Origin: Paludibacteraceae bacterium
GTDB taxonomy: Bacteria > Bacteroidota > Bacteroidia > Bacteroidales > Paludibacteraceae
NCBI GenBank assembly: GCA_017961765.1
Contig: JAGCWQ010000223.1
Location: 1-61,172, forward strand
Length of the DNA: 61,172 bases
Direction of reading: 5' to 3'
A model generated the notes under the pieces. The model had not been told where the DNA came from. It did not search any database and saw only the letters and a program-made list of their open reading frames with translations. A program made the translations under genes and the position numbers. Positions 27,619 through 36,728 of this stretch are shown here, piece by piece. Each line of letters starts with the position of its first letter. The first letter of the stretch is position 1.

Positions 27619-28908
27619 ATGCGCGTTAAAAATATTTTGAAAATAGCAGGTGTTTTTTGTGTCCTTTTGTTGTTTTTTTTCTTTTTTGAAAACAAAGGTC
27701 TTGCTTTAGAACGTGTTGATTTGGCTCAATATGGAAGTACTGAGATGGATTCTATAGAGGGTACGTTGAAGCGTGCTTTTGATAATTTGGATGGGAAAAA
27801 ACTTGTTATCCCTTCTCAAAAGATCTCTTTTGAAAATTTGGATATTTTGGGAAAGAAAAATTTTGAAATAGAGTTTCTTAAGGGAGGCGAATTGCGTTGT
27901 AAGAACTTTAGAATAATTGATTGCGCAAAGTTCTCTTTCCATGGATTAAATTTGAAGGGTACGAAAGAAAAGTTCTCATGCTTTGATGTCATTGGTAATT
28001 GTTATGATTTTTCTATACACGATTGTGTTTTTGATTCCGAGAAAGATAGTCTGGGGCAAAATACATTTTATGGTATTCATGTGAGGTCTAATTGGAATAT
28101 GAAGGATCGTAAATATCAGAATTCTCCTAGAAAGTTCAGAATATATAATAATGTAGTTCGTAATACGAAGTATGATGGCATCTTGGTTCATGCGAATTGC
28201 AGTGATTTTGTGATAGAGGATAACGTTGTTGATTCTGCGAAATGTATAGGAATAGAAGTGGAAGGTAGATATGGAGGATGGAAAAATACGACTGTCCAGC
28301 CGTGTAAAAATGCGCTAATCCAAAATAACAAGTTGAAGGATTGTGGAGATTGGGGTATATTGCTAATGTGGACGGATAGTGTGCGGGTGTATAATAATGT
28401 TTCGAAGAATGCAAAAGGTTGCTTCCTCTCTATTGGTTGTTCTCATTTAGAGGTAAAACGTAATGAATTGGAAGGCCTAGCTAAAGGATTCGAAATATCT
28501 CAAGAATTTTATGATACGGGAAAAGGCATAAATAGAGGTGTTTTAGTGGAGGATAATATCATTGTCGCAAAACCGAGAGCAGAAAGGAGAGGCGTTGTAG
28601 ATGTTCGCCATGCGAAAAATGTAGAGATGAAAAATAACAAGATAAAATGTTTGGGTAGGGCAAAGTCGGCATGTCTTTCCGTCGCATCTTCCCAGAATGT
28701 GCAGATTGTCGAAAATGAATTTGAATCAAAAGAAAATATCCCTTATAGGGTTCTGTTGGATGAGGCTCTCGACCCGGAAACTAACAAGGAAACAAAATCT
28801 CTTAATGTGAGAAATGTTGACTTGCGAAAGAATACATATAGTGGAGTCCCTGAAAAAAATGAGATTTTGTTGGAAAATCTGAAGGGTAGGGAATGCCATA
28901 TAGAATAG
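27619..28908 (+). CDS. Secreted right-handed parallel beta-helix protein
   Basis: A 429-residue protein with a signal peptide (about 1-30; long Phe/Leu core ending GLALE) and then a run of beta-helix coils (about 90-420) rich in patterns such as FRIYNNVVRNTKYDGILV, FVIEDNVVDSAKCIGIEVE and VRVYNNVSKNAKG. This pectate-lyase-like fold is used by polysaccharide lyases, hydrolases and C5-epimerases. In a capsule operon a role in trimming or epimerising the polymer in the periplasm is plausible (AlgG-like). The ATG at 27619 is preferred over the GTG just before it. Confidence 0.78.
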   Translation: MRVKNILKIAGVFCVLLLFFFFFENKGLALERVDLAQYGSTEMDSIEGTLKRAFDNLDGKKLVIPSQKISFENLDILGKKNFEIEFLKGGELRCKNFRIIDCAKFSFHGLNLKGTKEKFSCFDVIGNCYDFSIHDCVFDSEKDSLGQNTFYGIHVRSNWNMKDRKYQNSPRKFRIYNNVVRNTKYDGILVHANCSDFVIEDNVVDSAKCIGIEVEGRYGGWKNTTVQPCKNALIQNNKLKDCGDWGILLMWTDSVRVYNNVSKNAKGCFLSIGCSHLEVKRNELEGLAKGFEISQEFYDTGKGINRGVLVEDNIIVAKPRAERRGVVDVRHAKNVEMKNNKIKCLGRAKSACLSVASSQNVQIVENEFESKENIPYRVLLDEALDPETNKETKSLNVRNVDLRKNTYSGVPEKNEILLENLKGRECHIE

Positions 28909-29051
28909 TTCGTCGCTAGTCATTTGTTGCTGTATGGACAAGTAATTTTTTTATGCCTCAAAATCTTAGCCGTTTATGCCTCTGTTTTTGATATGTAAAT
29001 GGTTAGGTGGCATTTCTTTTTAGGTGCTATGGTGTTGAGGCAACTTATAAA

Positions 29052-30212
29052 ATGAGGGTTCTTCTTTCTAATAAATTTTACTATCGTAGAGGTGGTGACT
29101 GCATCTATATGATGGAGTTGGAGCAGTTGTTGAAGGCCAAGGGACATGATGTCGCTGTCTTTTCAATGCAGTACCCTCAGAATTTCCCCTCTATATGGAG
29201 TCGGTATTGGCCATCTAATATGTCTATTTTTAAGGTGCTTTCTCGTCCTTTTGGCGATTCTGAGGTGAAAAGAAAGTTTAATGCTCTATTGGATGATTTT
29301 AAACCGGATGTCGTTCATCTCAATAATATTCATACTCACTTGTCTCCAATCATAGCAGAAATAGCCCATTCTAGGGGCATTCGTGTTGTTTGGACGTTGC
29401 ATGACTCTAAGTTGGTTTGCCCGTGTTATGCTTGTATGCGCAAGGGGAATTTGTGTGTCGAATGCTTCACAAGAAAGGAGTCTGTAATAAGACATCGTTG
29501 TATGCGGGGGGGATTGTTGGGTTCTATTATTGGGTATTGGGAAGCAAAAAAATGGAATAAGGATCGCATTCAGCATTCTTGCGATTTGTTCTTGACGCCA
29601 AGTCGTTTTATCTCTTCCATCTGCATAAATGGAGGGTATGATGAGAGTAAGTTTTTGGTCTTGAATAATTTCGTTGATTTAGACAAGGTGGATGTCTCTT
29701 CATTTGATAAGAAAGATTATTATGTTTATTTAGGTAGGTTGACCAAAGAGAAGGGAATTGGTACCCTGTGTGAAGTCGCATCTCGTTTGCCCTACAAATT
29801 GGTGGTGATAGGAGGTGGTGATTTGGAGCGTGGTTTGCGAGATAAATATGCCGATTCTAACATTGATTTTTTAGGGAAAAAGAATTGGCATGAGTTCTGT
29901 CTGATTTTGGCAAGTGCTAGGTTTATGGTTATTCCTTCGGAGTGTATGGAAAACAATCCTTTGTCGGTAATAGAGTCTCTTGCTTTAGGAACGCCAGTTT
30001 TAGGAGCAAATATCGGAGGCATTCCAGAGTTGATAGATAATGGTTTTTCTGGCATGACTTTCGAAAGCGGAAATCAGGTGGATTTGAGAAATAAAATCGA
30101 ATTGATGTGGAGTACTTCTTTTGACTATGTGGCCATATCTTCTTCCGCTCAAGATCGATATTCTTCCGATAAGTATATGAAAAAAATCATTGAGGTGTAC
30201 AAAAACAAATGA
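29052..30212 (+). CDS. GT4-family glycosyltransferase
   Basis: With the ATG at 29052 the protein has 386 residues and starts MRVLLSNKFYYRRGGDCIYM, the canonical start of this GT4 group; the frame is open 45 bases further upstream without a better start. The central VWTLHDSKLVCPCYACMRKGNLCVECF contains a cysteine cluster common in this group. The donor site reads CMENNPLSVIESLALGTPVLGANIGGIPEL. Last gene of the operon before a strong terminator. Confidence 0.87.
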   Translation: MRVLLSNKFYYRRGGDCIYMMELEQLLKAKGHDVAVFSMQYPQNFPSIWSRYWPSNMSIFKVLSRPFGDSEVKRKFNALLDDFKPDVVHLNNIHTHLSPIIAEIAHSRGIRVVWTLHDSKLVCPCYACMRKGNLCVECFTRKESVIRHRCMRGGLLGSIIGYWEAKKWNKDRIQHSCDLFLTPSRFISSICINGGYDESKFLVLNNFVDLDKVDVSSFDKKDYYVYLGRLTKEKGIGTLCEVASRLPYKLVVIGGGDLERGLRDKYADSNIDFLGKKNWHEFCLILASARFMVIPSECMENNPLSVIESLALGTPVLGANIGGIPELIDNGFSGMTFESGNQVDLRNKIELMWSTSFDYVAISSSAQDRYSSDKYMKKIIEVYKNK

Positions 30213-30359
30213 TTTGCAAGCCTTTTTCTCTTGTGACTTCCATAGAAACCTATGTTAATGGCTTAAGCAACGGCCTTCAACGATTTTTTTGTAATCCCTG
30301 ATAAATCCCATATCATTGCACACGGGTAAGATGTTGGTATATAACGCGATATAAATATA

Positions 30360-30381
30360 GGAGACTTCGGTCTCCTTTTTT
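30360..30381 (+). terminator. Terminator of the main polysaccharide operon
   Basis: GGAGAC-TTCG-GTCTCC followed by T6. It lies ~145 bases after the last gene. The rest of the 490-base gap (30213-30702) holds only the promoter at 30638-30668; I saw no other gene. Confidence 0.88.
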
Positions 30382-30637
30382 GTTTTTTATGTATTGCTTT
30401 CTATATACTTGAATTGTATTGGTTATTGGTATTCCTTTCCAAAATTTAGAAATACTTTGTGTTGGCGTTCCCCTGTTTTGAAATTAAAAGGAATAGAAAC
30501 AAAGGATCTCTGTATTCCCATTTAGAGAAGGCGGACGAAGATTGAATATGTCGTGTCTTAATATGGTAAAAGCTAAGCGCATGTAGCTGTTTTGTTTGGC
30601 AAATGAAATTCCGTGTGGTATGATTTGTTTTGTATGT

Positions 30638-30668
30638 TTTGTGGTTTGATGCTATTTTTTTATTTTTG
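30638..30668 (+). promoter_or_regulatory. Promoter of the radical SAM gene
   Basis: TTTG (30638-30641), exactly 19 bases, TATTTTTG (30661-30668): a full consensus match. The implied start near 30675 rules out the in-frame start at 30613 and supports the ATG at 30703. Confidence 0.8.
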
Positions 30669-30702
30669 CAAAAATAAAGGGATAAGTTTTCGTCAATTTA
30701 TT

Positions 30703-31914
30703 ATGGCAGAAAAAAAACTAAACGGAACAGTAATAGTGACTTATCGATGCAACGCTCGTTGCTCGATGTGTAATCGATATAAGGCTCCTTCTAAAGCGGA
30801 GGAGGAAATCTCAATAGAGACAATCAAGAAACTCCCGAAGATGTATTTCACAAACATCACGGGTGGAGAGCCTTTCATTCGTACGGATCTGAAGGAGATT
30901 GTTAGGGAGTTGTACAAACTGAGCGATAGAATTGTCATCTCTACAAATGGCTTTTTCACGGATCGTATCCTCGATCTTTGTAAGGAATTCCCACAGATTG
31001 GTATCCGTATCTCTATTGAGGGGTTGGAACAGACCAACAATGAAATTAGAGGCTTGAACGATGGCTACCAACGTGGTTACACCACATTGAGGAAGCTTCG
31101 TGAGATGGGTATGAAGGATGTGGGGTTTGGTATGACGGTGCAGGACAAGAATGCACCTGACCTTGTCCCTTTGTATGAAATATCGAATGAGATGGGAATG
31201 GAGTTCGCGACGGCTTCGTTACATAATTCGTTCTATTTCGTTGAGGCGAAGAATATTATTCATGACCGTCCGATGGTGGCAAAGAATTTCGAGGATTTGG
31301 TGAACAAGTTGTTGAAGTCTAATTCACCGAAAAAATGGTTTAGGGCTTATTTCAATCATGGCTTGATTAACTATATCTATGGTCAGAAACGTCTATTGCC
31401 GTGTGATATGTCTTTCGATACCTTCTTTATCGATCCTTATGGTGATGTGATGCCTTGTAACGGAACGAAGGACAAAGAGGTGATGGGAAATCTCAATACG
31501 CAAACATGGGATGAACTTTGGAATTCGCCAGAAGCGGAAACTGTGAGAAAGAAGGTTCGTTGCTGCAATCGTAATTGTTGGATGATTGGCTCTGTTTCGC
31601 CTGCGATGCATAAATATATCACGATTCCGTTGTTGTGGGTGGCCAAACATAAGTTGAAATCATTGGTCGGATTGAAGTATTCTATGTATGAGAATCCGAT
31701 TTGTTGTGATTATCGGGATGGTAAGGTTGCGAAAGAGGATTTGGACAAACTCTCTACGTGTGATTTGAATGCGGTAATCAGCAATGGACTTTCTGAAGAT
31801 TCCAAGGAGGCTCTGAAAGGCAAACGTGGAGAGGATATTGTGAATGCCGATGTCGAGGGACAAGGCTACGAGGCAACGGTGGTGGAGACAAATCGTGATA
31901 TTGAGATAAAGTAG
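30703..31914 (+). CDS. Radical SAM/SPASM-domain protein
   Basis: A 403-residue enzyme starting MAEKKLNGTVIVTYRCNARC. The SAM-cluster motif CxxxCxxC is Cys16, Cys20, Cys23, followed by GGEPF and STNGFF of the TIM barrel. A C-terminal SPASM-type region has PYGDVMPCNG and CCNRNCW, which would hold an auxiliary cluster; the last ~90 residues are charged and unlike the family core. SPASM enzymes modify peptides, sugars or proteins by radical chemistry. It is paired (11-base gap) with a glycosyltransferase and isolated by its own promoter and terminator. No precursor peptide was seen, so a glycan substrate or another protein is more likely. Confidence 0.85.
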   Translation: MAEKKLNGTVIVTYRCNARCSMCNRYKAPSKAEEEISIETIKKLPKMYFTNITGGEPFIRTDLKEIVRELYKLSDRIVISTNGFFTDRILDLCKEFPQIGIRISIEGLEQTNNEIRGLNDGYQRGYTTLRKLREMGMKDVGFGMTVQDKNAPDLVPLYEISNEMGMEFATASLHNSFYFVEAKNIIHDRPMVAKNFEDLVNKLLKSNSPKKWFRAYFNHGLINYIYGQKRLLPCDMSFDTFFIDPYGDVMPCNGTKDKEVMGNLNTQTWDELWNSPEAETVRKKVRCCNRNCWMIGSVSPAMHKYITIPLLWVAKHKLKSLVGLKYSMYENPICCDYRDGKVAKEDLDKLSTCDLNAVISNGLSEDSKEALKGKRGEDIVNADVEGQGYEATVVETNRDIEIK

Positions 31915-31925
31915 AAAAGGATTTT

Positions 31926-33038
31926 ATGGCTGATTGTAAGAGAGTTGTAGTAACAGGAACTCGTGGTATCCCAAACATTATGGGGGGAGTGGAAACTCAT
32001 TGCGAGGAACTTTTCCCTTTAATTGCCCAAAAAGGATATGCGGTTACTATAATTCGTCGTTCCAACTATGTGAAGGATTCTTTCTCAGAATGGAATGGTG
32101 TGCAGTTGGTAAATGTCTCTTCGCCAAAGAAGAAATCTTTTGAGGCGATTGTCCATACTTTTAGGGCTATTAATAAGGCAAAGAATTTGGGAGCAGATGT
32201 CTTGCATCTTCATGCCATTGGTCCTGCGTTGTTAGTCCCTTATGCTAAGTTGAAGGGAATGAAAGTCGTTTTTACGCATCATGGCCCGGACTATGATCGG
32301 GACAAATGGGGCTTTTTTGCTAAAACGATGTTGAAATTGGGCGAACGGATGGGTTGTATGTTCGCAGACGAGGTTATTGTGATTTCAAATGTCATTAGGA
32401 GGCTTATTGCGGATAAATACGGTAGGACAAATCGGGTCCATTTGATATACAATGGGGTTCCCGATCCCGATTTTGTCGATTATCCTGATTATTTTACCGA
32501 ATTGGGAGTCGAACCGGAAAACTATATCTTGGGTATGTGTCGCTTCGTTCCTGAAAAGAATCTTCATCATTTGGTGGAGGCGTATTCGTTGTTTAAGGAG
32601 AGACATCCCGAGTCTGGAATTCGTTTGGTTTTGGCAGGTGATACGGATTTTGAGGATGATTATTCTCGAAGCTTGAAGGAACTGGCGAAATCGAAAGGTG
32701 TGGTGCTCACGGGATTTGTAAAGGGAAGGCGACTCCATTCATTGTTGACGCATGCCAGTTGTTTTGTCCTTCCTTCCTCGCATGAGGGATTGCCTATTGC
32801 ATTGTTGGAGGCAATGTCTTACCGACTTCCTGTAGTTGTAAGCGATATACCTGCTAATTTGGAGGTGGAATTGCCTGAAGAGAATTATTTCCGTTTGGGT
32901 GATGTGAATCAGCTCTCTTCTAAGTTGGAATGCTTGCTAGAGGAAAATCCTGCGCTTCGGGTTCAATATGATTTGGACAAGTATCAATGGAAGCATATAG
33001 CAGATCAAGTCTGTGAGGTTTATGCTAGTCTGGGTTAG
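31926..33038 (+). CDS. GT4 glycosyltransferase with DUF1972-type N-terminal domain
   Basis: A 370-residue GT-B enzyme. Its start, VVVTGTRGIPNIMGGVETHCEEL, is the DUF1972 signature found in rhamnosyl- and related transferases. The donor domain has LGMCRFVPEKNLHHLVEAY and SSHEGLPIALLEAMSYRLPVVVSD. It shares a short operon with the radical SAM gene and ends before a strong terminator. Confidence 0.88.
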   Translation: MADCKRVVVTGTRGIPNIMGGVETHCEELFPLIAQKGYAVTIIRRSNYVKDSFSEWNGVQLVNVSSPKKKSFEAIVHTFRAINKAKNLGADVLHLHAIGPALLVPYAKLKGMKVVFTHHGPDYDRDKWGFFAKTMLKLGERMGCMFADEVIVISNVIRRLIADKYGRTNRVHLIYNGVPDPDFVDYPDYFTELGVEPENYILGMCRFVPEKNLHHLVEAYSLFKERHPESGIRLVLAGDTDFEDDYSRSLKELAKSKGVVLTGFVKGRRLHSLLTHASCFVLPSSHEGLPIALLEAMSYRLPVVVSDIPANLEVELPEENYFRLGDVNQLSSKLECLLEENPALRVQYDLDKYQWKHIADQVCEVYASLG

Positions 33039-33084
33039 ATTTTTTAGTTGATAGGTCTGATTTTTTGAATTTCAAAATATGGGT

Positions 33085-33111
33085 AGCGGAACAAAAGTTC
33101 CGCTTTTTTTT
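33085..33111 (+). terminator. Terminator of the radical SAM-GT unit
   Basis: AGCGGAAC (33085-33092), AAAA loop, GTTCCGCT (33097-33104), then a T-run that merges into the next promoter. Confidence 0.9.
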
Positions 33112-33119
33112 TATCTTTG
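33112..33119 (+). promoter_or_regulatory. Promoter -7 element of gmd-fcl-manA
   Basis: TATCTTTG followed by C, 23 bases before the gmd ATG and directly after the terminator T-run. The -33 region falls inside the terminator stem. Confidence 0.65.
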
Positions 33120-33141
33120 CTTATGATAATAGGTAAAATAG

Positions 33142-34233
33142 ATGAAAACAGCACTTATAACGGGCGTAACGGGTCAGGATGGCTCTTTCTTGGCGGAACT
33201 TCTCCTTTCCAAGGGGTATGATGTTCATGGCACGATTCGTCGATCGTCAGTCGATTTCCGTGAGCGGATTGCTCATTTGGAGGGGCGACCTCATTTCCAT
33301 TTGCATTATGCGGATATGGGTGATTCGATGAGCCTTTGTCAAGTAGTCAAAAATGTTGTGCCCGATGAAATATATAACCTTGCGGCTCAGAGCCATGTCC
33401 AGGTGAGTTTCGACTCTCCGGAATTTACGGCAGATGTGGATGCTACAGGCGTACTTCGAGTCTTGGAGGCTGTCCGCCTTTGCGGATTGGAAAAGTCTTG
33501 TCGGATTTACCAAGCCTCTACTTCAGAGTTGTATGGGAAGGTTGAGGAGGTTCCGCAAAATGAGAATACTCCTTTCCATCCTTATTCTCCCTATGCTGTG
33601 GCGAAGTTGTATGGTTTTTGGATTGTCAAAGAATATCGTGAAGCGTATAATATGTTCTGTTGCTCGGGTATCCTTTTCAACCATGAGAGTGAACGGCGTG
33701 GCGAGACGTTTGTCACCCGCAAGATTACCTTGGCGGCAGCTCGTATTGCCCAGGGCAAGCAGGATAAATTATATTTGGGCAATCTCTCTTCCTTGCGAGA
33801 TTGGGGATATGCAAAGGATTATGTGGAGTGTATGTGGAAGATATTGCAGCATGACCAACCGGAGGACTTCGTGATTGCAACGGGTGTACAGCACTCTGTC
33901 CGTGAATTTTGTTATCTGGCCTTCAAAAGGGCGGGAATTGAATTGGAATTCGTGGGTGAAGGTGCCGATGAAAAGGGTGTCGACAAAAGTACAGGCAAGA
34001 TTTTGGTGGAAGTGTCACCAGACTTCTATCGTCCGACGGATGTTGTGAACTTGTGGGGTGACCCAACTAAGGCGAAAGAGAAGTTGGGTTGGGATCCTAC
34101 GAAGATGACCTCTTTTGAGGAATTGGTCAATTTGATGGTGGATGCAGATATGGAAAAAGTGGCAGTGGAGCGTGTTGGTGACCATGTCAGAACCAATTTG
34201 GCTGAGTATCTTGAAAAGGGAATCGTGAAGTAA
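33142..34233 (+). CDS. gmd: GDP-mannose 4,6-dehydratase
   Basis: Extended short-chain dehydrogenase that makes GDP-4-keto-6-deoxymannose, the first step from GDP-mannose to GDP-L-fucose. NADP site [27 protein letters not shown] (8-34) with the RR pair typical of Gmd; catalytic [33 protein letters not shown] includes the Ser-Glu and Tyr-x3-Lys residues. 363 residues, as expected. It is followed by fcl, which uses its product. Confidence 0.96.
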   Translation: MKTALITGVTGQDGSFLAELLLSKGYDVHGTIRRSSVDFRERIAHLEGRPHFHLHYADMGDSMSLCQVVKNVVPDEIYNLAAQSHVQVSFDSPEFTADVDATGVLRVLEAVRLCGLEKSCRIYQASTSELYGKVEEVPQNENTPFHPYSPYAVAKLYGFWIVKEYREAYNMFCCSGILFNHESERRGETFVTRKITLAAARIAQGKQDKLYLGNLSSLRDWGYAKDYVECMWKILQHDQPEDFVIATGVQHSVREFCYLAFKRAGIELEFVGEGADEKGVDKSTGKILVEVSPDFYRPTDVVNLWGDPTKAKEKLGWDPTKMTSFEELVNLMVDADMEKVAVERVGDHVRTNLAEYLEKGIVK

Positions 34234-34296
34234 TGCCTCTTCTTCAAGAGAAGGTCGATGTTTTTTAACACACCTAATTATTACAAAACAGACAAA

Positions 34297-35463
34297 ATGG
34301 ATAAAACATCAAAGATATATGTGGCAGGCCATCACGGATTGGTGGGCTCTGCTATTTACAACAACCTGAAAAGTAAAGGCTATACCAATTTGGTGGGACG
34401 GAGCCATAAGGAATTGGATTTGTTGGATGGTGTGGCAGTCAAACGTTTTTTTGATGAGGAAAAGCCTGAATATGTGGTCTTGGCGGCTGCTCATGTCGGT
34501 GGAATCATGGCCAATAGTCTCTATCGGGCCGATTTTATTTATCAGAACCTTCAAATCCAGCAGAATGTCATTGGAGAGAGTTTCCGTCATGGCGTTAAGA
34601 AGTTGCTTTTCTTGGGCAGTACTTGCATATACCCTAAAAATGCTCCTCAACCGATGGGGGAGGATGTCTTGTTGACGAGCGAATTGGAGTACACCAACGA
34701 GCCTTATGCGATTGCCAAAATTGCTGGTTTGAAGATGTGTGAGAGTTTCAATCTCCAATATGGTACGAATTACATCGCGGTGATGCCTACGAATCTTTAT
34801 GGTCCGAACGATAATTTCCATTTGGAGAATAGTCATGTCATGCCGGCAATGATGCGTAAGATATTTTTATCGAAGCAGTTGGGCGATGGCAATTGGACGG
34901 CAGTCCGCAAGGATTTGGATATCCGTCCTGTTGAGGGGGTCAACGGGTCTGCCTCTCCTTTTGAAATAGAGACTGTCTTGGCCAAATATGGAATATCCAA
35001 GGAGGGTGTGACCTTGTGGGGAACAGGAAAGCCTTTGCGTGAGTTCTTGTGGAGCGAAGAGATGGCGGATGCTTGTATCTATATCATGGAACGTGTTGAC
35101 TTTAAGGATATAATAGGTATAGCGGAGTATAGTAGTGTCCAAAAGGGCGCTTCCTTTTCTGGTGCTTCGGATAGAAATCAATCGACAGGTAGAGGTGGCG
35201 CTATTCCTTCTTTGGGGGATATCCGCAATTGCCATATAAACATCGGAACGGGAAAAGAATTGACGATAGCAGAGTTGGCGCAATTGATCGTCAATGTCGT
35301 AGGTTTCCATGGAAAGTTGAGATTCGATAGTTCGAAGCCGGATGGAACGATGAGAAAACTGATCGATGTTTCTAAGTTGCACCGTTTGGGTTGGCATCAT
35401 AAGATAGAGATAGAAGAGGGTGTTCAGCGTCTGTTCGATTGGTATATGGAGAGTTTGAGATAG
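34297..35463 (+). CDS. fcl: GDP-L-fucose synthase (epimerase/reductase)
   Basis: Completes GDP-L-fucose from the Gmd product. Starting at the ATG at 34297 (388 residues), the NADPH site is YVAGHHGLVGSAIY; catalytic residues are in FLGSTCIYP and EPYAIAKIAGLKMCE (Tyr-x3-Lys). A region around 255-290 with a low-complexity stretch (ASFSGASDRNQSTGRGG) is an insertion also seen in other Bacteroidota members. An in-frame ATG at 34258 exists but the later start fits the family better. Confidence 0.94.
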   Translation: MDKTSKIYVAGHHGLVGSAIYNNLKSKGYTNLVGRSHKELDLLDGVAVKRFFDEEKPEYVVLAAAHVGGIMANSLYRADFIYQNLQIQQNVIGESFRHGVKKLLFLGSTCIYPKNAPQPMGEDVLLTSELEYTNEPYAIAKIAGLKMCESFNLQYGTNYIAVMPTNLYGPNDNFHLENSHVMPAMMRKIFLSKQLGDGNWTAVRKDLDIRPVEGVNGSASPFEIETVLAKYGISKEGVTLWGTGKPLREFLWSEEMADACIYIMERVDFKDIIGIAEYSSVQKGASFSGASDRNQSTGRGGAIPSLGDIRNCHINIGTGKELTIAELAQLIVNVVGFHGKLRFDSSKPDGTMRKLIDVSKLHRLGWHHKIEIEEGVQRLFDWYMESLR

Positions 35464-35491
35464 TTCTTTTTTGACTTTTAGTCTGGTGATT

Positions 35492-36535
35492 ATGGCAAAT
35501 TTATATCCATTCCTTTTCCAACCCAATCTGCATTCTGTCGTTTGGGGAGGAAATCGACTAAAAACGTGGAAGGGATTGGGGGCGGATGACGAACCTATCG
35601 GTGAATCGTGGGAGGTCAGCGCAGTGCCTTCCAGTCTCAGTGTGATCAGCAATGGTCGCTTTGCAGGACGTGATTTGGCGAGTGTCATCGCGGACAACCC
35701 ATCGGCGATATTGGGAGAGGCTGTCTCTAAACGTTATGGAGGAAAGTTGCCTTTGTTGGTCAAGTTTATCGATGCCGAGCGTGACTTGAGCATTCAGGTT
35801 CATCCGGACGATGCGATGGCGCAACGTGAGCATGGAAAGTTCGGAAAGACGGAGATGTGGTATGTGATTGATGCCAAGCCTAATTCCTATCTCTATTCGG
35901 GATTTAAAAAAGCGGTCTCGATGGAAGAGTATAGAAAAAGGGTGGAGGATGGGACGATCGTCGATGTCTTGGCTCGCTATGAGGTGAAGAAGGGTGATGT
36001 CTTTTATATTCCGTCGGGTCGGATTCATGCCATCTGTGGAGGCTGTTTGGTCGCGGAGGTGCAGCAATCCTCCGATGTCACTTATCGGATTTTTGACTAT
36101 AACCGCTTGGATGCCAATGGCGAAAAGCGGGAACTTCATACGGACTTGGCGTTGCAAGCCTTGGATTTCAAGGTGGAGGAGGAGTATCGGACGATCTATC
36201 CGAAATCGTACAATAAGGCGACGTTGGTCGTCGATTCTCCGTTCTTTAGCGTCCGTGTCTTGGATGTGTCGGAGACGTTCCATCGCGATTTGCTCAAATA
36301 TGACAGTTTCATCATCAGCATGTGCATACGGGGAGCTTGTTATATTAAACTTCGTTCGTCTGGCGAAAAGGTGCTCCTGAAAGAGGGGCATAGCTGTTTG
36401 GTGCCGGCTCGCGTGGCTGATTATGACATAATTCCGATAGACGGCAAGGTTCAAGTGCTGGATGCTTTTATCGACAATATGGATAGAAGCATGGTAGGGA
36501 AAATAAACCGCTTTTTGCAGATCCGGCTCGGGTAG
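35492..36535 (+). CDS. manA: Mannose-6-phosphate isomerase, class I
   Basis: Interconverts fructose 6-phosphate and mannose 6-phosphate, feeding GDP-mannose. The cupin zinc site is visible in LSIQVHPDDAMA (Gln/His) and GKTEMWYV (Glu), with the later PSGRIHAI histidine. 347 residues from the ATG at 35492; the TTG at 35471 is less likely. manB and manC are not in the window, so GDP-mannose must be finished elsewhere. Confidence 0.93.
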   Translation: MANLYPFLFQPNLHSVVWGGNRLKTWKGLGADDEPIGESWEVSAVPSSLSVISNGRFAGRDLASVIADNPSAILGEAVSKRYGGKLPLLVKFIDAERDLSIQVHPDDAMAQREHGKFGKTEMWYVIDAKPNSYLYSGFKKAVSMEEYRKRVEDGTIVDVLARYEVKKGDVFYIPSGRIHAICGGCLVAEVQQSSDVTYRIFDYNRLDANGEKRELHTDLALQALDFKVEEEYRTIYPKSYNKATLVVDSPFFSVRVLDVSETFHRDLLKYDSFIISMCIRGACYIKLRSSGEKVLLKEGHSCLVPARVADYDIIPIDGKVQVLDAFIDNMDRSMVGKINRFLQIRLG

Positions 36536-36615
36536 GAACTTTTTCGTCTGGCCTGACAATATGGCTTTTTTCAGAAGACATTTGGAATAGGATTTGTGAA
36601 TTTTGGGTTACAGAT

Positions 36616-36644
36616 AGGGACACTTCATCAGGTGTCCTTTTTTG
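36616..36644 (+). terminator. Terminator of gmd-fcl-manA
   Basis: GGACAC (36618-36623) pairs with GTGTCC (36632-36637), followed by T6. Confidence 0.85.
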
Positions 36645-36691
36645 TTTATAAAAGTTTGACTTATTCCTCTTTCGGTATGAGGGAAAAGTTG

Positions 36692-36699
36692 TATTTTTG
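36692..36699 (+). promoter_or_regulatory. Promoter -7 element for the lipid kinase-kdsA-hisS genes
   Basis: TATTTTTG, 29 bases before the ATG at 36729. No clear TTTG at the -33 position. Confidence 0.55.
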
Positions 36700-36728
36700 T
36701 TTCTTGAATATATTTTTCTAAAAAGAAG

